From NCBI RefSeq assembly GCF_042738955.1, contig NZ_JBHYHC010000026.1:1-64000 (forward strand): DNA of 64,000 nucleotides, written 5' to 3'. Positions within the stretch are counted from its first letter, which is position 1. Each line of letters opens with the position of its first letter. The position numbers were made by a program, and so were the translations under genes. Below, piece by piece: positions 7,644 to 16,904 of the stretch. The notes below the pieces were generated by a model. The model did no database searches. It was given only the letters and a program-made list of their open reading frames with translations, and was not told the origin of the DNA. This stretch comes from Umezawaea sp042738955. Its GTDB lineage: Bacteria > Actinomycetota > Actinomycetes > Mycobacteriales > Pseudonocardiaceae.

Positions 7644-9590
7644 GTGCCGGTGGAGACCAAGCAAGTACGCGCAGGCAAGGGCACGATCCTCAGCCCCGTG
7701 GTCGAGCGCGCGAGCGCGGTCGACATCCTGGCAGAGCTGATCTGGAACGCGCTCGATGCAGAAGCGACGAACGTCGAAACGACCGTCCTCGTCGACGGCA
7801 TCGACACCCCTGTCGAGATCATCATCAGCGACAACGGGCATGGAATGCCCCACGCTGACGTGCACGACCTCTTCTTGACGCACAGCGAGTCGTGGAAGCA
7901 GGCGAAGAGGTTCTCTCCGAACATCAACCGGCCGCTGCACGGGCAACTCGGTCGCGGGCGCTTCCTCGCCTACGCCGTCGCCGACCGCGTCGAGTGGAGA
8001 TCAGTATCCGAGGACAGCGGCTCGTTCAGCGAGACTGTCATCCAGGGATACCGCCGAGCACCACATGAATTCTCGTTCGACGGCCCGTTCCCGAGCGACG
8101 GACCCACCGGGACCACCGTCCGCTTGCACGCGCGGCAAACATCGCGTGTCGTGAGCATCGCCGAGGGCGACATCCATCTTCCGCTCACTGCGAGACTGGC
8201 CTCTTCTCTGTTCGCCTTGCCCGAGGTGACGGTGCTTCATCTCGGGCGACGAATCGATCCACAGGCACATGTCAACCAGACGGTCGAGCTCGAGCTCGAT
8301 GTGGATCTGGCAGCTCAGTCGGGCATGGGGACAGCTCGGCTCCAGGTGGTCGAGTGGGCCACGGACATGAAGTCCAAGACGATGTACCTTTGCGATGACC
8401 GTGGCGCTGTGGTCACCGAGTACAAGCCAGCCCGTTTGCCGCCCGCACCAATACACTGGACCGCCTATCTCCGATGGGAGGGGTTTCGCGATCCCGAGTT
8501 GATGCGGCCCGCGGATCTTCTAGTACCCGAGATGCGGCATGGCGAATTGCTCGGGGCGGCACAACACGCGTTGGCTGGCTACCTCAACGGCAGACTGGAC
8601 GAGCAAAAGGGCCGCATCCTCGCCGAGTGGAAGGCCGAGGGTGTCTACCCGTACCTCGGCGAGGCTCGCAGCGCCGCAGAAGAGGTAGAGCGGGAGATTT
8701 TCGACGTCGTCGCAGTGGTTGCCAGCCCTGCCATTGGGCGGGACCACAAGCAGAAGAAGCTGTCGCTCCGGCTCCTCCAGGAAATGACGCGCGCCAAACC
8801 CACGCGTACCAACCGCGCATTGAACGCGATCCTTGACCTGTCAGACGAAGAGCAGGAGGTGCTGATCGATCTCTTGGAGCGCACCGAGCTCTCTTCGATC
8901 GTCCGTGCAGCGCAGACGATCGCCGACCGGTCCGACTTCCTGCACGGCCTTCGAGGGCTCCTGTACTCCGACGAAACCAAGTCCGCTTTCCGCGAGGTCG
9001 ATCAACTTCACCCTATGCTCGTCAGCGAGCCCTGGGTTTTCGGTGATGAGTGGAGCTTGGCACTGTCCGAGTCAGGGCTCACACGAGTCGTGCAGACGAT
9101 CGTCGGCGACGACGACGTCGCATTCGCGTCCAGTCCCGTACTCCTGCCGTCAGGTCGTCGTGGCCGAGTGGACATGGTCTTCTCCCGCCACCTGCCCGAA
9201 AGCGAACGCACTCGCCACCTGGTGGTCGAGCTCAAGCGCCCTATGACGCTTACGATGACCGAGTTCGGCCAGATCAACAACTACGCCGCCGCCATCACTG
9301 AGCACCCCGAGGTGCAGGGAACACCTCACGACTGGGACTTCTGGCTCGTAGGCACCGCGATCGACAAAGCAGTGCGCAACCTGCACAGCGACCCCTCAAG
9401 GCCAGGCCTCACCACCAACAACCCTCACTACAGGATCTGGGTCACTACCTGGGGACAACTGCTCGACCAAGCCGAGCGCCGCGTGCAAGCCATCCGCGCG
9501 GCCCTCGAGCTGGTATCGACCGAGGAAACGAGTCGCGCCTACCTGCAGCGCCGACACTCACAGTTCATCCCACCCGAGGCTGGCAGCTGA
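7644..9590 (+). CDS. GHKL ATPase fused to a PD-(D/E)XK nuclease-like domain
   Basis: This 648-residue protein begins with a GHKL (Hsp90/MutL/MORC-type) ATPase. The N-box is ELIWNALDAEA at about residues 31-41, the G1 box is ISDNGHGMP, and the G2 box is GQLGRGRFLAYAV. The middle (about 200-480) is mixed helical with no recognised fold. The C-terminal region (about 500-620) has RGRVDMVFSR, then HLVVELKRP and FGQINNYAAAI. That D...ExK...Q/Y layout is of PD-(D/E)XK nucleases, reminiscent of Shedu/DUF4263 domains. ATP-gated DNA cleavage is the natural inference. The GTG start at 7644 precedes the N-box by the usual short helix. Divergence from another nuclease gene suggests an antiphage module. 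I do not know this exact architecture as a named system. Confidence 0.75.
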   Translation: MPVETKQVRAGKGTILSPVVERASAVDILAELIWNALDAEATNVETTVLVDGIDTPVEIIISDNGHGMPHADVHDLFLTHSESWKQAKRFSPNINRPLHGQLGRGRFLAYAVADRVEWRSVSEDSGSFSETVIQGYRRAPHEFSFDGPFPSDGPTGTTVRLHARQTSRVVSIAEGDIHLPLTARLASSLFALPEVTVLHLGRRIDPQAHVNQTVELELDVDLAAQSGMGTARLQVVEWATDMKSKTMYLCDDRGAVVTEYKPARLPPAPIHWTAYLRWEGFRDPELMRPADLLVPEMRHGELLGAAQHALAGYLNGRLDEQKGRILAEWKAEGVYPYLGEARSAAEEVEREIFDVVAVVASPAIGRDHKQKKLSLRLLQEMTRAKPTRTNRALNAILDLSDEEQEVLIDLLERTELSSIVRAAQTIADRSDFLHGLRGLLYSDETKSAFREVDQLHPMLVSEPWVFGDEWSLALSESGLTRVVQTIVGDDDVAFASSPVLLPSGRRGRVDMVFSRHLPESERTRHLVVELKRPMTLTMTEFGQINNYAAAITEHPEVQGTPHDWDFWLVGTAIDKAVRNLHSDPSRPGLTTNNPHYRIWVTTWGQLLDQAERRVQAIRAALELVSTEETSRAYLQRRHSQFIPPEAGS

Positions 9591-9775
9591 CCACGCTCAC
9601 GTCTGCGTGAAGGAGCTGGTAGCCCCGGCCAAACGAGCCTCACCGCCTGACCGGAGGTCTGGCGAAGCAGGCCGTGCGCTTCGTCGGTGCTCAACGAGTC
9701 AGCACGCCCACCTTCCGGGCACGTATCCAGAAAATGTCGTACCTCCGGGGTACAACTACCTGGACGGAAGGGGCG

Positions 9776-9985
9776 ATGGGGATGCACGAGAACGACGAGG
9801 TACCGGTACCCAACCCGAACGGTTGCCGCTGGTGCGGTGTGGACCGGGACGAGCATCTCCAACGCTGGGCTCCGACCGTGCGATGGCACCAGTGGGCCGA
9901 GCCCACCGCGGCGCAACGCAAAGAACGGATGCTCGCGCGAAGGGCTCGGCGCGACCGATCGGCCGAAGACCTGTTAGCCGGCTAG
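9776..9985 (+). CDS. Small zinc-knuckle-like protein of mobile elements
   Basis: This protein of about 69 residues contains NGCRWCGVDRDEHLQRW, then a helical basic tail (AQRKERMLARRARR). It looks like the short CxxC/H proteins common in actinobacterial phages and integrative elements; the function is unknown. The ATG at 9776 is chosen because GGAAGGGG lies just upstream; a second ATG at 9782 is in frame. The frame is open further upstream but that part is not protein-like. Its 3' end overlaps the convergent OLD gene by 12 bases. Confidence 0.6.
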   Translation: MGMHENDEVPVPNPNGCRWCGVDRDEHLQRWAPTVRWHQWAEPTAAQRKERMLARRARRDRSAEDLLAG

Positions 9986-11788
9986 TGACCGCAACTCGGC
10001 GAAGACGTCCCGGAGTTCCTCCGGCACGTCCTCCCGCCGGTCGAGTCGGATGACGAGCTCCCACAGCATCTCCGGCTTGCCCGACGGATGCTGCTCGCAG
10101 TGCTCCTTGAGCATGTACTCGAGCCCGGCGCTGAACTTCTTCTGCCCGCGATGAGCGGCGAAGTGTTCGGGCGTCCAACCACCGTCTCGGGGCCATGCCT
10201 CGTTCGCGGTCCTCGCCCAGGTTTCGTCGTCGAACATCTCCTCGAGTTCGTCGGCATTCGACTTTTCGCCCAACATCTTGGACACCTTGTCCTTGTCCTG
10301 GCCGAAGTGCCGGGTCAGGTTGCTCTTCTTGAAGATCTTGTTCTTGCGCTCGCTGTCCGCGTCGATCACCAGCATCACGCTGCGCCCGTGCTTGTGCAGG
10401 TACCTGGCAAGGTTCAGCGCACCGTCGTTGCCCCCGCACCCCCACAACGCGATACCGGCGGCCTGCAATGACATGCCCTCGGAGAGGGTGAACAGGATCG
10501 GAAACGCCAACTGCTCGGTTTCACCCTCGACAGCGAGGAAGCACCGTTCGTGGAGCAGCACGGAGTTGCGCAACCCGACCGCGGCGGCGATCGCGCCGAG
10601 GTGGCGGTCGAACTCCGAGTGCTCGGCATTGCCCAGGCGCTGCACGACCGTTCGGCGCGCCTCGTCCAGCTTGAGCAGCACGACATCGCGGATGTCCACG
10701 CCGTCGATGAGGTTCATGGAGTGCGTGGCGACGACGACACTGATGTGCTCCGCCGCGCCCTGCCTCCGGATGATCCCCATGACCTCGCGCTGGAAGTGGT
10801 AGTCCAGGTGCGTGTCCGGTTCGTCGTAGGCCACGATGACCTGCACCGGGGGTCCTACCTCCGGGTCGACCTCGTCGCCAGCCGGTTCGACCAGCAGTGA
10901 ACTGGTCCCCTCCCACACCGCCATCGACACACGCCGAGCACTGCCCCGCCCGGAATGGTCGAGCCGGACCTGTTCGCCGGACGCCCGCTCCAGCCGCAAC
11001 GAGGTCGACCTCAAGGTCGGCGTGAAGCTCACATCGGCCTCGACGGTGACCGTGGCGATGTCGCCGCAGACCTCGACGATGTGGTCGGCCAGCGGCTTGG
11101 CCTGAATGCTCAGCCAGTCCTGCGCGTTGCCCTCCAACTCGCGAACGCGCCCTTGGACGGCCTCTTCAGCCACGTAGTCCTTGAACCGAACCGCCAGCAC
11201 GGACCGGATCGCCGCATCGGGGTTCAAGGAATGCCCCTCGAACTCCGCGATGCGCGGGAGCCGGTCGACCAACGTCGGAGGCATCCCGCTCCAGCCTTCG
11301 CCGCTGGAGTGCTCCCGGCCGTATTCGACCAACTTGGCCAGCAGAACCGGCTTCGTCGGCTTCGGAATCCGGATTCCGAACTGGGTGGCCAGATCCTTGA
11401 GCTCGGGCACCAGCTTTCCGCTGAGATCCCGGAGCTCTTCGTCATCGGGCACCGGTCCCCAGACCTCGTAGCGTGGCAAGAGGTCCGCCTCGGCGCAGCG
11501 CCGAATCCGCACTTCTGCGGGAAGTCCGAACTTCTCCTGCTCCCAAGCATCAACGCGGAAGTCGCCGATGACCTCGGTGATCGCGCAACGGCCACCGGAC
11601 TCACTGGCGAGGTAAGACCTGTCGTCCTCGGTCAAGGTATGCGAGCCGAGAAGGAATCCCAGCGCACTCAAGGCTGCGGTCTTACCACCGTCGTTGGGAC
11701 CGGCGAGGATCGTCGGACTGCTGATCGGGATGTCCGCGATGTCGGCGAGCGAACGAAACCCGCGCACGGAGTACTTCTCAAGGTGCAC
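9974..11788 (-). CDS. OLD-family ATPase with TOPRIM nuclease domain
   Basis: This protein is about 604 residues long from the chosen GTG. It opens VHLEKYSVRGFRSLADI, the usual first strand of OLD/SMC-like ABC ATPases. Walker A is GPNDGGKT (residues 30-37). A signature-like SGRGSARR, a Walker B VIVAYDEPDTHLD and an H-loop VVATHSMNL follow. The C-terminal part has FLAVEGETE and LVIDADSE, the Glu and DxD of a TOPRIM catalytic centre. OLD proteins cut DNA in phage defence; GajA of Gabija is a relative. No UvrD-like helicase is adjacent, so this is a stand-alone (class 1-like) OLD. The frame is open to 12025 with starts at 11977 and elsewhere; that extension lacks family similarity and the true start is uncertain. 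Confidence 0.85.
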   Translation of the reverse strand: MHLEKYSVRGFRSLADIADIPISSPTILAGPNDGGKTAALSALGFLLGSHTLTEDDRSYLASESGGRCAITEVIGDFRVDAWEQEKFGLPAEVRIRRCAEADLLPRYEVWGPVPDDEELRDLSGKLVPELKDLATQFGIRIPKPTKPVLLAKLVEYGREHSSGEGWSGMPPTLVDRLPRIAEFEGHSLNPDAAIRSVLAVRFKDYVAEEAVQGRVRELEGNAQDWLSIQAKPLADHIVEVCGDIATVTVEADVSFTPTLRSTSLRLERASGEQVRLDHSGRGSARRVSMAVWEGTSSLLVEPAGDEVDPEVGPPVQVIVAYDEPDTHLDYHFQREVMGIIRRQGAAEHISVVVATHSMNLIDGVDIRDVVLLKLDEARRTVVQRLGNAEHSEFDRHLGAIAAAVGLRNSVLLHERCFLAVEGETEQLAFPILFTLSEGMSLQAAGIALWGCGGNDGALNLARYLHKHGRSVMLVIDADSERKNKIFKKSNLTRHFGQDKDKVSKMLGEKSNADELEEMFDDETWARTANEAWPRDGGWTPEHFAAHRGQKKFSAGLEYMLKEHCEQHPSGKPEMLWELVIRLDRREDVPEELRDVFAELRSLAG

Positions 11789-12794
11789 TAGCCAACCATT
11801 CAGGGCAGATTGTCGTGCAGGTCGTTCCCCGACCCATCGCCCGAGCCCCGCGACCTCCGGGCGATGGTGCATCAGACCATACGAGCCGAGAGCGGCCGGT
11901 TGAAACCCGACACGCCGGACTGTCATCGCCGCACGCGGCAGCGTGGCCATCGACGAGTCTTCCCTGTTCCGATTCATGACGAGGCATCCACTGACACGGA
12001 TTGTTTTCAGCAAACACTGAAACAACAGATCTTACAGAAACTGTTTGTATGAGTTGCCCGGTCCGTTTAAACGTGGCGGACGCCCAATCGGCTGACCTGT
12101 GGTTCGCCAACTAGGAACAGAAGGCCCAGTCCTGGGTTATCCAGGCCAAGGTTGGAGGGATCGACGGTCACTTCGACGCTTGCAGCGGATCCAGACAGAT
12201 TGCAGGACTGCTTGGGCTGGCAAGCCCCTGCTTAGCGCAGACGACGTTCGGGGCGTCGCCTAGTACGGCGTGCCGTAGTCAGTCGAGGACTTCCGGGCCG
12301 GAGACCTGCGGTGTCCTGCCAACGTCGGGGGGCTGCCAGGATGCAGTCGCGCTGGGTCGGTACCTCCGGTCTCGGCCAGTGGCGTGCGGCCCGCGCGGGC
12401 TTCCGTTCGCCAAGCACGTGTTCTGCTGAGCGTCCGCCTGCGGGTGGACAGCCGCAAGGAGCGGGGATGACCGACTTACCGACGACGGGGTGTTCCTCGG
12501 CGTTGGCGCTCGACGAGGCGCGGGGTGTTCGGGACGCGGAAGTGCTGGACGCGATGGGCACAGCTGCCCACGTGGGTCCGGTGCCCGCGCGGCAGTCTGC
12601 GGCGGCGGAGGCTGGGCGGTGGGGGCATTGCTGGCCTAGCTGGTCGGCGGGTCATAGTCGAGGCCGGACCGGATGAGGCCGATGGCGGGGTGGGCAATGA
12701 CACCGGGGCAATCGACGACGTCGCGGACCAGATCCTCAACGTGTTGGCTGTTGGACCGCGCCGGGAGCCAGCCATGACGACAAGGAGCGGCGAG
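11789..12794. other. About 1 kb without a confident gene
   Basis: Upstream of the OLD gene there is an AT-rich stretch near 12000-12060 suited to its promoter. A + strand frame at 12467-12676 (69 residues, beginning MTDLPTTGCSSALALDEARG) has a good AAGGAG site, but its second half reads like out-of-frame sequence and may be a remnant. The remainder shows no recognisable gene or RNA. Confidence 0.4.
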
Positions 12795-13295
12795 ATGAGT
12801 GAGCGGTACGCGGGACCAACGGTCTCGGTGTACGACGGAGCCAGCGGGTGGGGTGTACTCAGCGTGCAGGGCTCCGGAGTGCGGTTCCGGACCGAGCTGT
12901 GCGGGCCCGAAACCCTCGGGCCGGACGTGGAGCCGTGCCCGTGGCGGGCGGACGCGCCGGTAGGGACGTTCCCGCCGGAGGCGTTCCAGCACTCCGCACG
13001 CACCGCGCATGACCTTTCGGAAGGACGCTTCGGCTGCCACAACTCCGCCGACCCGACCAAACCGTTGACCTGCGCGGGTTTCCTGCTGCGCGGCGCGCAG
13101 CACAACCTGGAAGTGCGGGTCAACGGCCCCGACGAGGCACTGATCAGCGACGGCGGACACGAGCTGTATGCCTCGTACAGGGCTATGGCCGTGGCCAACG
13201 GCGTGGACCCGGACGACCCGGCCCTGGCTGGCTGCCGCGACTGGCGCGACCCTCGCTGGCTCGACACCGCCGAGCAGACCACCGACCAAGAATAG
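12795..13295 (+). CDS. DUF6283-like protein
   Basis: This 166-residue protein has CPWRADAPVGTFPPEAF, then SEGRFGCHNS and LTCAGFLLRGAQHN. The conserved cysteine pattern resembles the DUF6283 family of actinobacteria and their phages. The start is placed at ATG 12795, seven bases after a perfect AAGGAG; an in-frame ATG at 12774 is an alternative. The cysteines (CPW, GCHNS, TCAG) could bind a metal, but no function is established. It lies alone between the OLD gene and the HEPN-type gene. Confidence 0.7.
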   Translation: MSERYAGPTVSVYDGASGWGVLSVQGSGVRFRTELCGPETLGPDVEPCPWRADAPVGTFPPEAFQHSARTAHDLSEGRFGCHNSADPTKPLTCAGFLLRGAQHNLEVRVNGPDEALISDGGHELYASYRAMAVANGVDPDDPALAGCRDWRDPRWLDTAEQTTDQE

Positions 13296-13692
13296 GGCCA
13301 TGCCCAACATCGGTGTCCGCGCCGTGAGCAGCGTCGTCTGAGCGCGTGACCGGCTCCCGCTCCCCTAGCGCGTGGCCGATGACACCGAGACACCGCAGTC
13401 AGCCGCCGGTCGAGTCGGGGACCGCTTTGCTCGGTTAGGCGGGCACGGCACTCGGGGCCGGACTGGATACCACTCGGCGGTTGCCCGGCGCCCTTGCCAC
13501 AGGCACCACTCGGAAGCGAGGAACCGCAATGGCGTGTTGGCCATCAGAGTGAGGCGGTCGACGCTGCGGTCGAGTTGAGCGAAGGTGTCGTCGAAGAACT
13601 CGCTTCCGCATCACTGCGTCCGGTGTGGCCAAAGCGGCGTGTAGACCGACGACTAGCTGTTCGCCTGGTGACCAACACGTGAACGTGCCCGT
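13296..13692. other. Intergenic stretch, nothing recognised
   Basis: About 400 bases between two convergent genes. Short frames exist on both strands but none has a family motif, a ribosome site and a protein-like composition together. Read as decayed or non-coding DNA. Confidence 0.4.
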
Positions 13693-15606
13693 TCAGCAGC
13701 GGCGAAACTCGTACCAAGCGACCAAAGCCGCAGCCACGACGCGTCCCCACCAGGTGCGGCGTGGTCGCTCGCTGATCGGGTTGGCCAAGGCCGCTCGGAC
13801 AGTCGTCGCGTCACGTCGAACGGCGTGTTCGGGCGCGATCAGCGCGAGCACCGCCATGGCCCGCAACGCCACGGCAGCGTTGAGAGCACCGATGTCGTGG
13901 CTGAAGCCGTGTGCCACGAGATTGCGGACGTTGGAGCCGTCACTAAGCAAGAAGGTACGCAGGAATCGTTCCCAATCACGGTCGAAGCCGTTGTCCAGCA
14001 ACAACTGCAGCAGGCTTCCCAGGCCGGGGAACTGGCCGGCGGCATCACCGACTGCGGCACGGTAGACGGGCTCGTTGATCTCCAGTAGCAGCGCTCGTGC
14101 CGCCGATTCCACTTTGAGCACCGCCAAGTGCACAGCGGCGTCGTACTCGGCGACCCAGAACAACTGCAATGCCGTGGCGAGAACGTTCATCAGCGTAGGG
14201 TCGCCTCCCAAGATTCGTAGGAAGGTCTCAAGCTCCTCCCGAGGTGGGATGCCAAATCGGGCGGCGATCACGTTGAGAGCGTTGGCCAAGAACACCCCGT
14301 ACGTGCCCAGGCAATGAAGCTCGGTGCGGACCAGATCTCGAGCGAAGACGGCATCGTCACCGGACAAGGTGCGAGCTGGCATGTCGCCGTCGCGGAACAA
14401 CACCGTCGTGGTGAGGTAGCGGATCAACGAATGTTGCTGAACCTGCTGGGTCGTCGCGAGGTTTCCCTCATACTCTCCGGTCGGGGAATCGGAGTGCAAC
14501 CAAATCCTCAACGCCTCTCGCCAGCCGGTAGCCTTGTTGAACCCAGGCAGATAAGCATCGAACAGTGAGCCTGGAATATCGATCTTGTGCAAGGTCGACT
14601 CCCAGTTCAACGCCGGCGCCGCTTGGAGCCCGGCAACCGCGACCTTCTCGAGGTCCGCCACGCCGAGCTGCCGCGCGACCGAGGCAGCCTCGTGGAACAA
14701 CGTCCGAACGATCATGGGCTCGGCGGCGGCACGCGCTTCGGCCAGCATCGCTTCGATCAACCACCGGTTGGCGGCCTCGACTCGTACTGCGTCACCTGCA
14801 GCTCGTTTCCTCACGATCGCGGCGAAGTCTTTTATGACGTGAACCTGAGGGTATGCACGCAGCGCTCGGTCGAGAACAACGTCCACCCGCGGATCGATCA
14901 CCCCACCCGACTTGCGGCGAGGAAGCTCGATCAGGGCACACAGCAAAGGCGAGACCACGTAGGGATGGTCATCGCATTCGACCAAGTCAGCGGCCATGCC
15001 GAGCATGACCTCGGCTACCTCTTGTTCCAGCGCCGTGGCGCCGACTGAACGTGCCAAGGTCCAAGCCCTCACCAGGCCGGTGGCCTGCGCCTCAAGTCGT
15101 TGGCTGCCTCCAACCGCGTCGAGGTACGCACGAGCGGCGCGTTCGGCTGCAAGTCGGCTGTTCGACATCAGGCGCAGGATGAACACGATGTCGTAGAAGC
15201 GCGCACGTGCCACCGGATGTGTGACTTCAGCCGCCAGCGCCAGCCAAGCGGCGCGGATGTCACCCGAGGTGTCCTTCAACGCGACCGGAAGCATCGAAGG
15301 ACCGTCGATCGGCCTCAAGTTCGCCCCGGCGACCGGGATATCGTCGTGGAACAAGGTGTAAAGAAATGCAGTGACCACTACATTGGCTGCGCAGGGATTC
15401 ACCGCCGGATCCGATTGTTCCGACAATTGCCGAGCCCATAAACTCGCCTCGTGGGGGTCGGCGACACCATCGCATGCAGCGTCGGCCAACCGCGCCAGAG
15501 CCGGTACAAGCGCAGCATCGTGGCGGTACGGCTCCGACGTTCTCCCAGGTGCGGGTAGTGGAGCGGATGCGGATGGCTCCGCGTCGGCGGATTCGGCGGG
15601 GTTCAC
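13693..15606 (-). CDS. DUF4209-like protein with a HEPN-type RNLVAH motif
   Basis: This 637-residue, mostly helical protein is unremarkable over its first 450 residues. It then becomes DUF4209/DUF7380-like: ARDLVRTELHCLGTY, KVESAARALLLEIN, and GSNVRNLVAHGFSHDIGAL. Arg561-N-L-V-A-His566 fits the Rx4-6H catalytic motif of HEPN ribonucleases. The GTG at 15606 follows GAGGGAG by eight bases. HEPN proteins are typical toxins or effectors in antiphage systems, and this one sits inside a cluster of nuclease genes. The domain call rests on the motif and flanking helices; RNase activity is inferred. The next gene upstream on the same strand is 161 bases away and could be co-transcribed. Confidence 0.65.
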   Translation of the reverse strand: MNPAESADAEPSASAPLPAPGRTSEPYRHDAALVPALARLADAACDGVADPHEASLWARQLSEQSDPAVNPCAANVVVTAFLYTLFHDDIPVAGANLRPIDGPSMLPVALKDTSGDIRAAWLALAAEVTHPVARARFYDIVFILRLMSNSRLAAERAARAYLDAVGGSQRLEAQATGLVRAWTLARSVGATALEQEVAEVMLGMAADLVECDDHPYVVSPLLCALIELPRRKSGGVIDPRVDVVLDRALRAYPQVHVIKDFAAIVRKRAAGDAVRVEAANRWLIEAMLAEARAAAEPMIVRTLFHEAASVARQLGVADLEKVAVAGLQAAPALNWESTLHKIDIPGSLFDAYLPGFNKATGWREALRIWLHSDSPTGEYEGNLATTQQVQQHSLIRYLTTTVLFRDGDMPARTLSGDDAVFARDLVRTELHCLGTYGVFLANALNVIAARFGIPPREELETFLRILGGDPTLMNVLATALQLFWVAEYDAAVHLAVLKVESAARALLLEINEPVYRAAVGDAAGQFPGLGSLLQLLLDNGFDRDWERFLRTFLLSDGSNVRNLVAHGFSHDIGALNAAVALRAMAVLALIAPEHAVRRDATTVRAALANPISERPRRTWWGRVVAAALVAWYEFRRC

Positions 15607-15767
15607 GCTGGTTCTCCCTCGTGGCGACGAGGGAATCAGTCAACCAGTTGTCGTCCACAGCTCGAACTGATTTTTCCCTCGGATCGTACCGTCATTCTCG
15701 TTCACAATCAGCGTCGTTCGCGCTGGGCACGCCGGACGACATGGTCGGAATCGAACTGCTCGACGCC

Positions 15768-16730
15768 TCAGGCGAGGCCGCCCGTTGCCAGCAGCTCTGT
15801 GACGACCTGCCGATGCGTCCCGCTGAGGCCTTGGCGCCTTCGTAGGCCATCGAGCGGGGTGCGGCTGTTGGGCTTGACCAGGAGCTGGCGACGCACCCAC
15901 ACGTCGTGAGGCCTGAGCAAGTAGTTCGTGGTCAGGATCGTCACGTTGTGGGCGAGTAGCAGGTCGATGATTCGCAGCTGCTTGTCGGAGTTGCGGGAGA
16001 GCCTGCTCAACGCCGACACGAAGAGCACCGAGGGCTCTTGGTCCCGCACCGCCACCGACAACTGGTTGATCAGTTCCTGGTCGAAGCGGGGATTGATTCC
16101 GCTGAACACCATCCCTCCGGAAGCGGTGCGCGCGACCTGCGACGGCACGATCTCCTCGTTTCGCGGCAGCGTAGGGAGGCCGTCGCTCGTGGTCGTGCGG
16201 TAGGCCTGCCGCCCGCTGTCGGACTCGACCACCTCCGCCAGCACTTCCAGGCACGCCCACGCTCTCGGGTACCGGACGTCCAAGCCCTCGAACGGATCGT
16301 CGCCGACGAGATCGATCGGGTGTCGGCGAGCTGCCCCAAGCAGATGGGACAGCGGAGCGGCCGCGGCGGTGGTGAACGCACGCAGCCCTCCGGTGTCGAC
16401 CTTGCCCTCGACGTGCGCGTCTTCCAACTTGCTGTTGCGCACGACCACCGCCGTGGCTCCCAGCAAACTCAGGGACACGGGGTACGGCTCGTGGTCGAAC
16501 ACCTCCTCCAGGAACGGCGCCACGAGCACTTCACGCGTCTTGTCCGGCAGCCTGCTGAACGCGGTCGCCCGCGCCAGCACGTCCTCGCCGATGGCGACCG
16601 CCTCGGCATCTGCGCACTGGCACACCTCCACCAGGAGGCTCGGAAGAAGATCGCGACACCAGCGAGTCATATGGTCCGCATCAGGCCCCGATGCTTTGGT
16701 GATCGCACTGTCGTCCGGCATCTCACCCAT
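15768..16730 (-). CDS. Hypothetical protein with a resolvase-like C-terminal segment
   Basis: This 320-residue protein is unrecognised over its first 200 residues (for example RDLLPSLLVEVCQCADAEAV). Its C-terminal part, EPSVLFVSALSRLSRNSDKQ then LLLAHNVTILTTNYLL, closely follows the serine-recombinase catalytic core around its conserved LSR motif (usually LDRLSRN...GV.I). The N-terminal catalytic serine strand of a true resolvase is not visible, so it is either a degenerate recombinase module fused to another domain or a nuclease-like derivative. It is co-directional with the HEPN-type gene and ends the region before the integrase. The function is unknown. Confidence 0.5.
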   Translation of the reverse strand: MGEMPDDSAITKASGPDADHMTRWCRDLLPSLLVEVCQCADAEAVAIGEDVLARATAFSRLPDKTREVLVAPFLEEVFDHEPYPVSLSLLGATAVVVRNSKLEDAHVEGKVDTGGLRAFTTAAAAPLSHLLGAARRHPIDLVGDDPFEGLDVRYPRAWACLEVLAEVVESDSGRQAYRTTTSDGLPTLPRNEEIVPSQVARTASGGMVFSGINPRFDQELINQLSVAVRDQEPSVLFVSALSRLSRNSDKQLRIIDLLLAHNVTILTTNYLLRPHDVWVRRQLLVKPNSRTPLDGLRRRQGLSGTHRQVVTELLATGGLA

Positions 16731-16904
16731 CCACTCCGCTCGCGTCAGCCCCAGGGTGACATGGCCACCCTGACTCGAACGAGTGAACTTGTAATCGCAC
16801 GACCCACATACGGGTCTGCGGCGTTCGCACCCGGACGGCTTCGAATGCAGCGGCCCTGGATCCGGTTGGTGCTACGGCTCCCCCGCAGCCAGGAGCATCA
16901 TGGA
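16731..16904. other. Gap next to the integrase, possible attachment region
   Basis: This 174-base gap lies directly downstream of the integrase gene, where an attachment site is commonly found. It contains a short inverted repeat (GACCC...GGGTC near 16801-16816). No tRNA and no matching direct repeat elsewhere in the window was found, so this is only a positional suggestion. Confidence 0.25.

Noticed and set aside
16760..16830. Possible tRNA on the - strand (CGTTCGAGTC-like segment) serving as an attachment site
   Set aside because: The T-loop-like sequence has no pairing stem, and no acceptor or anticodon arm could be drawn.
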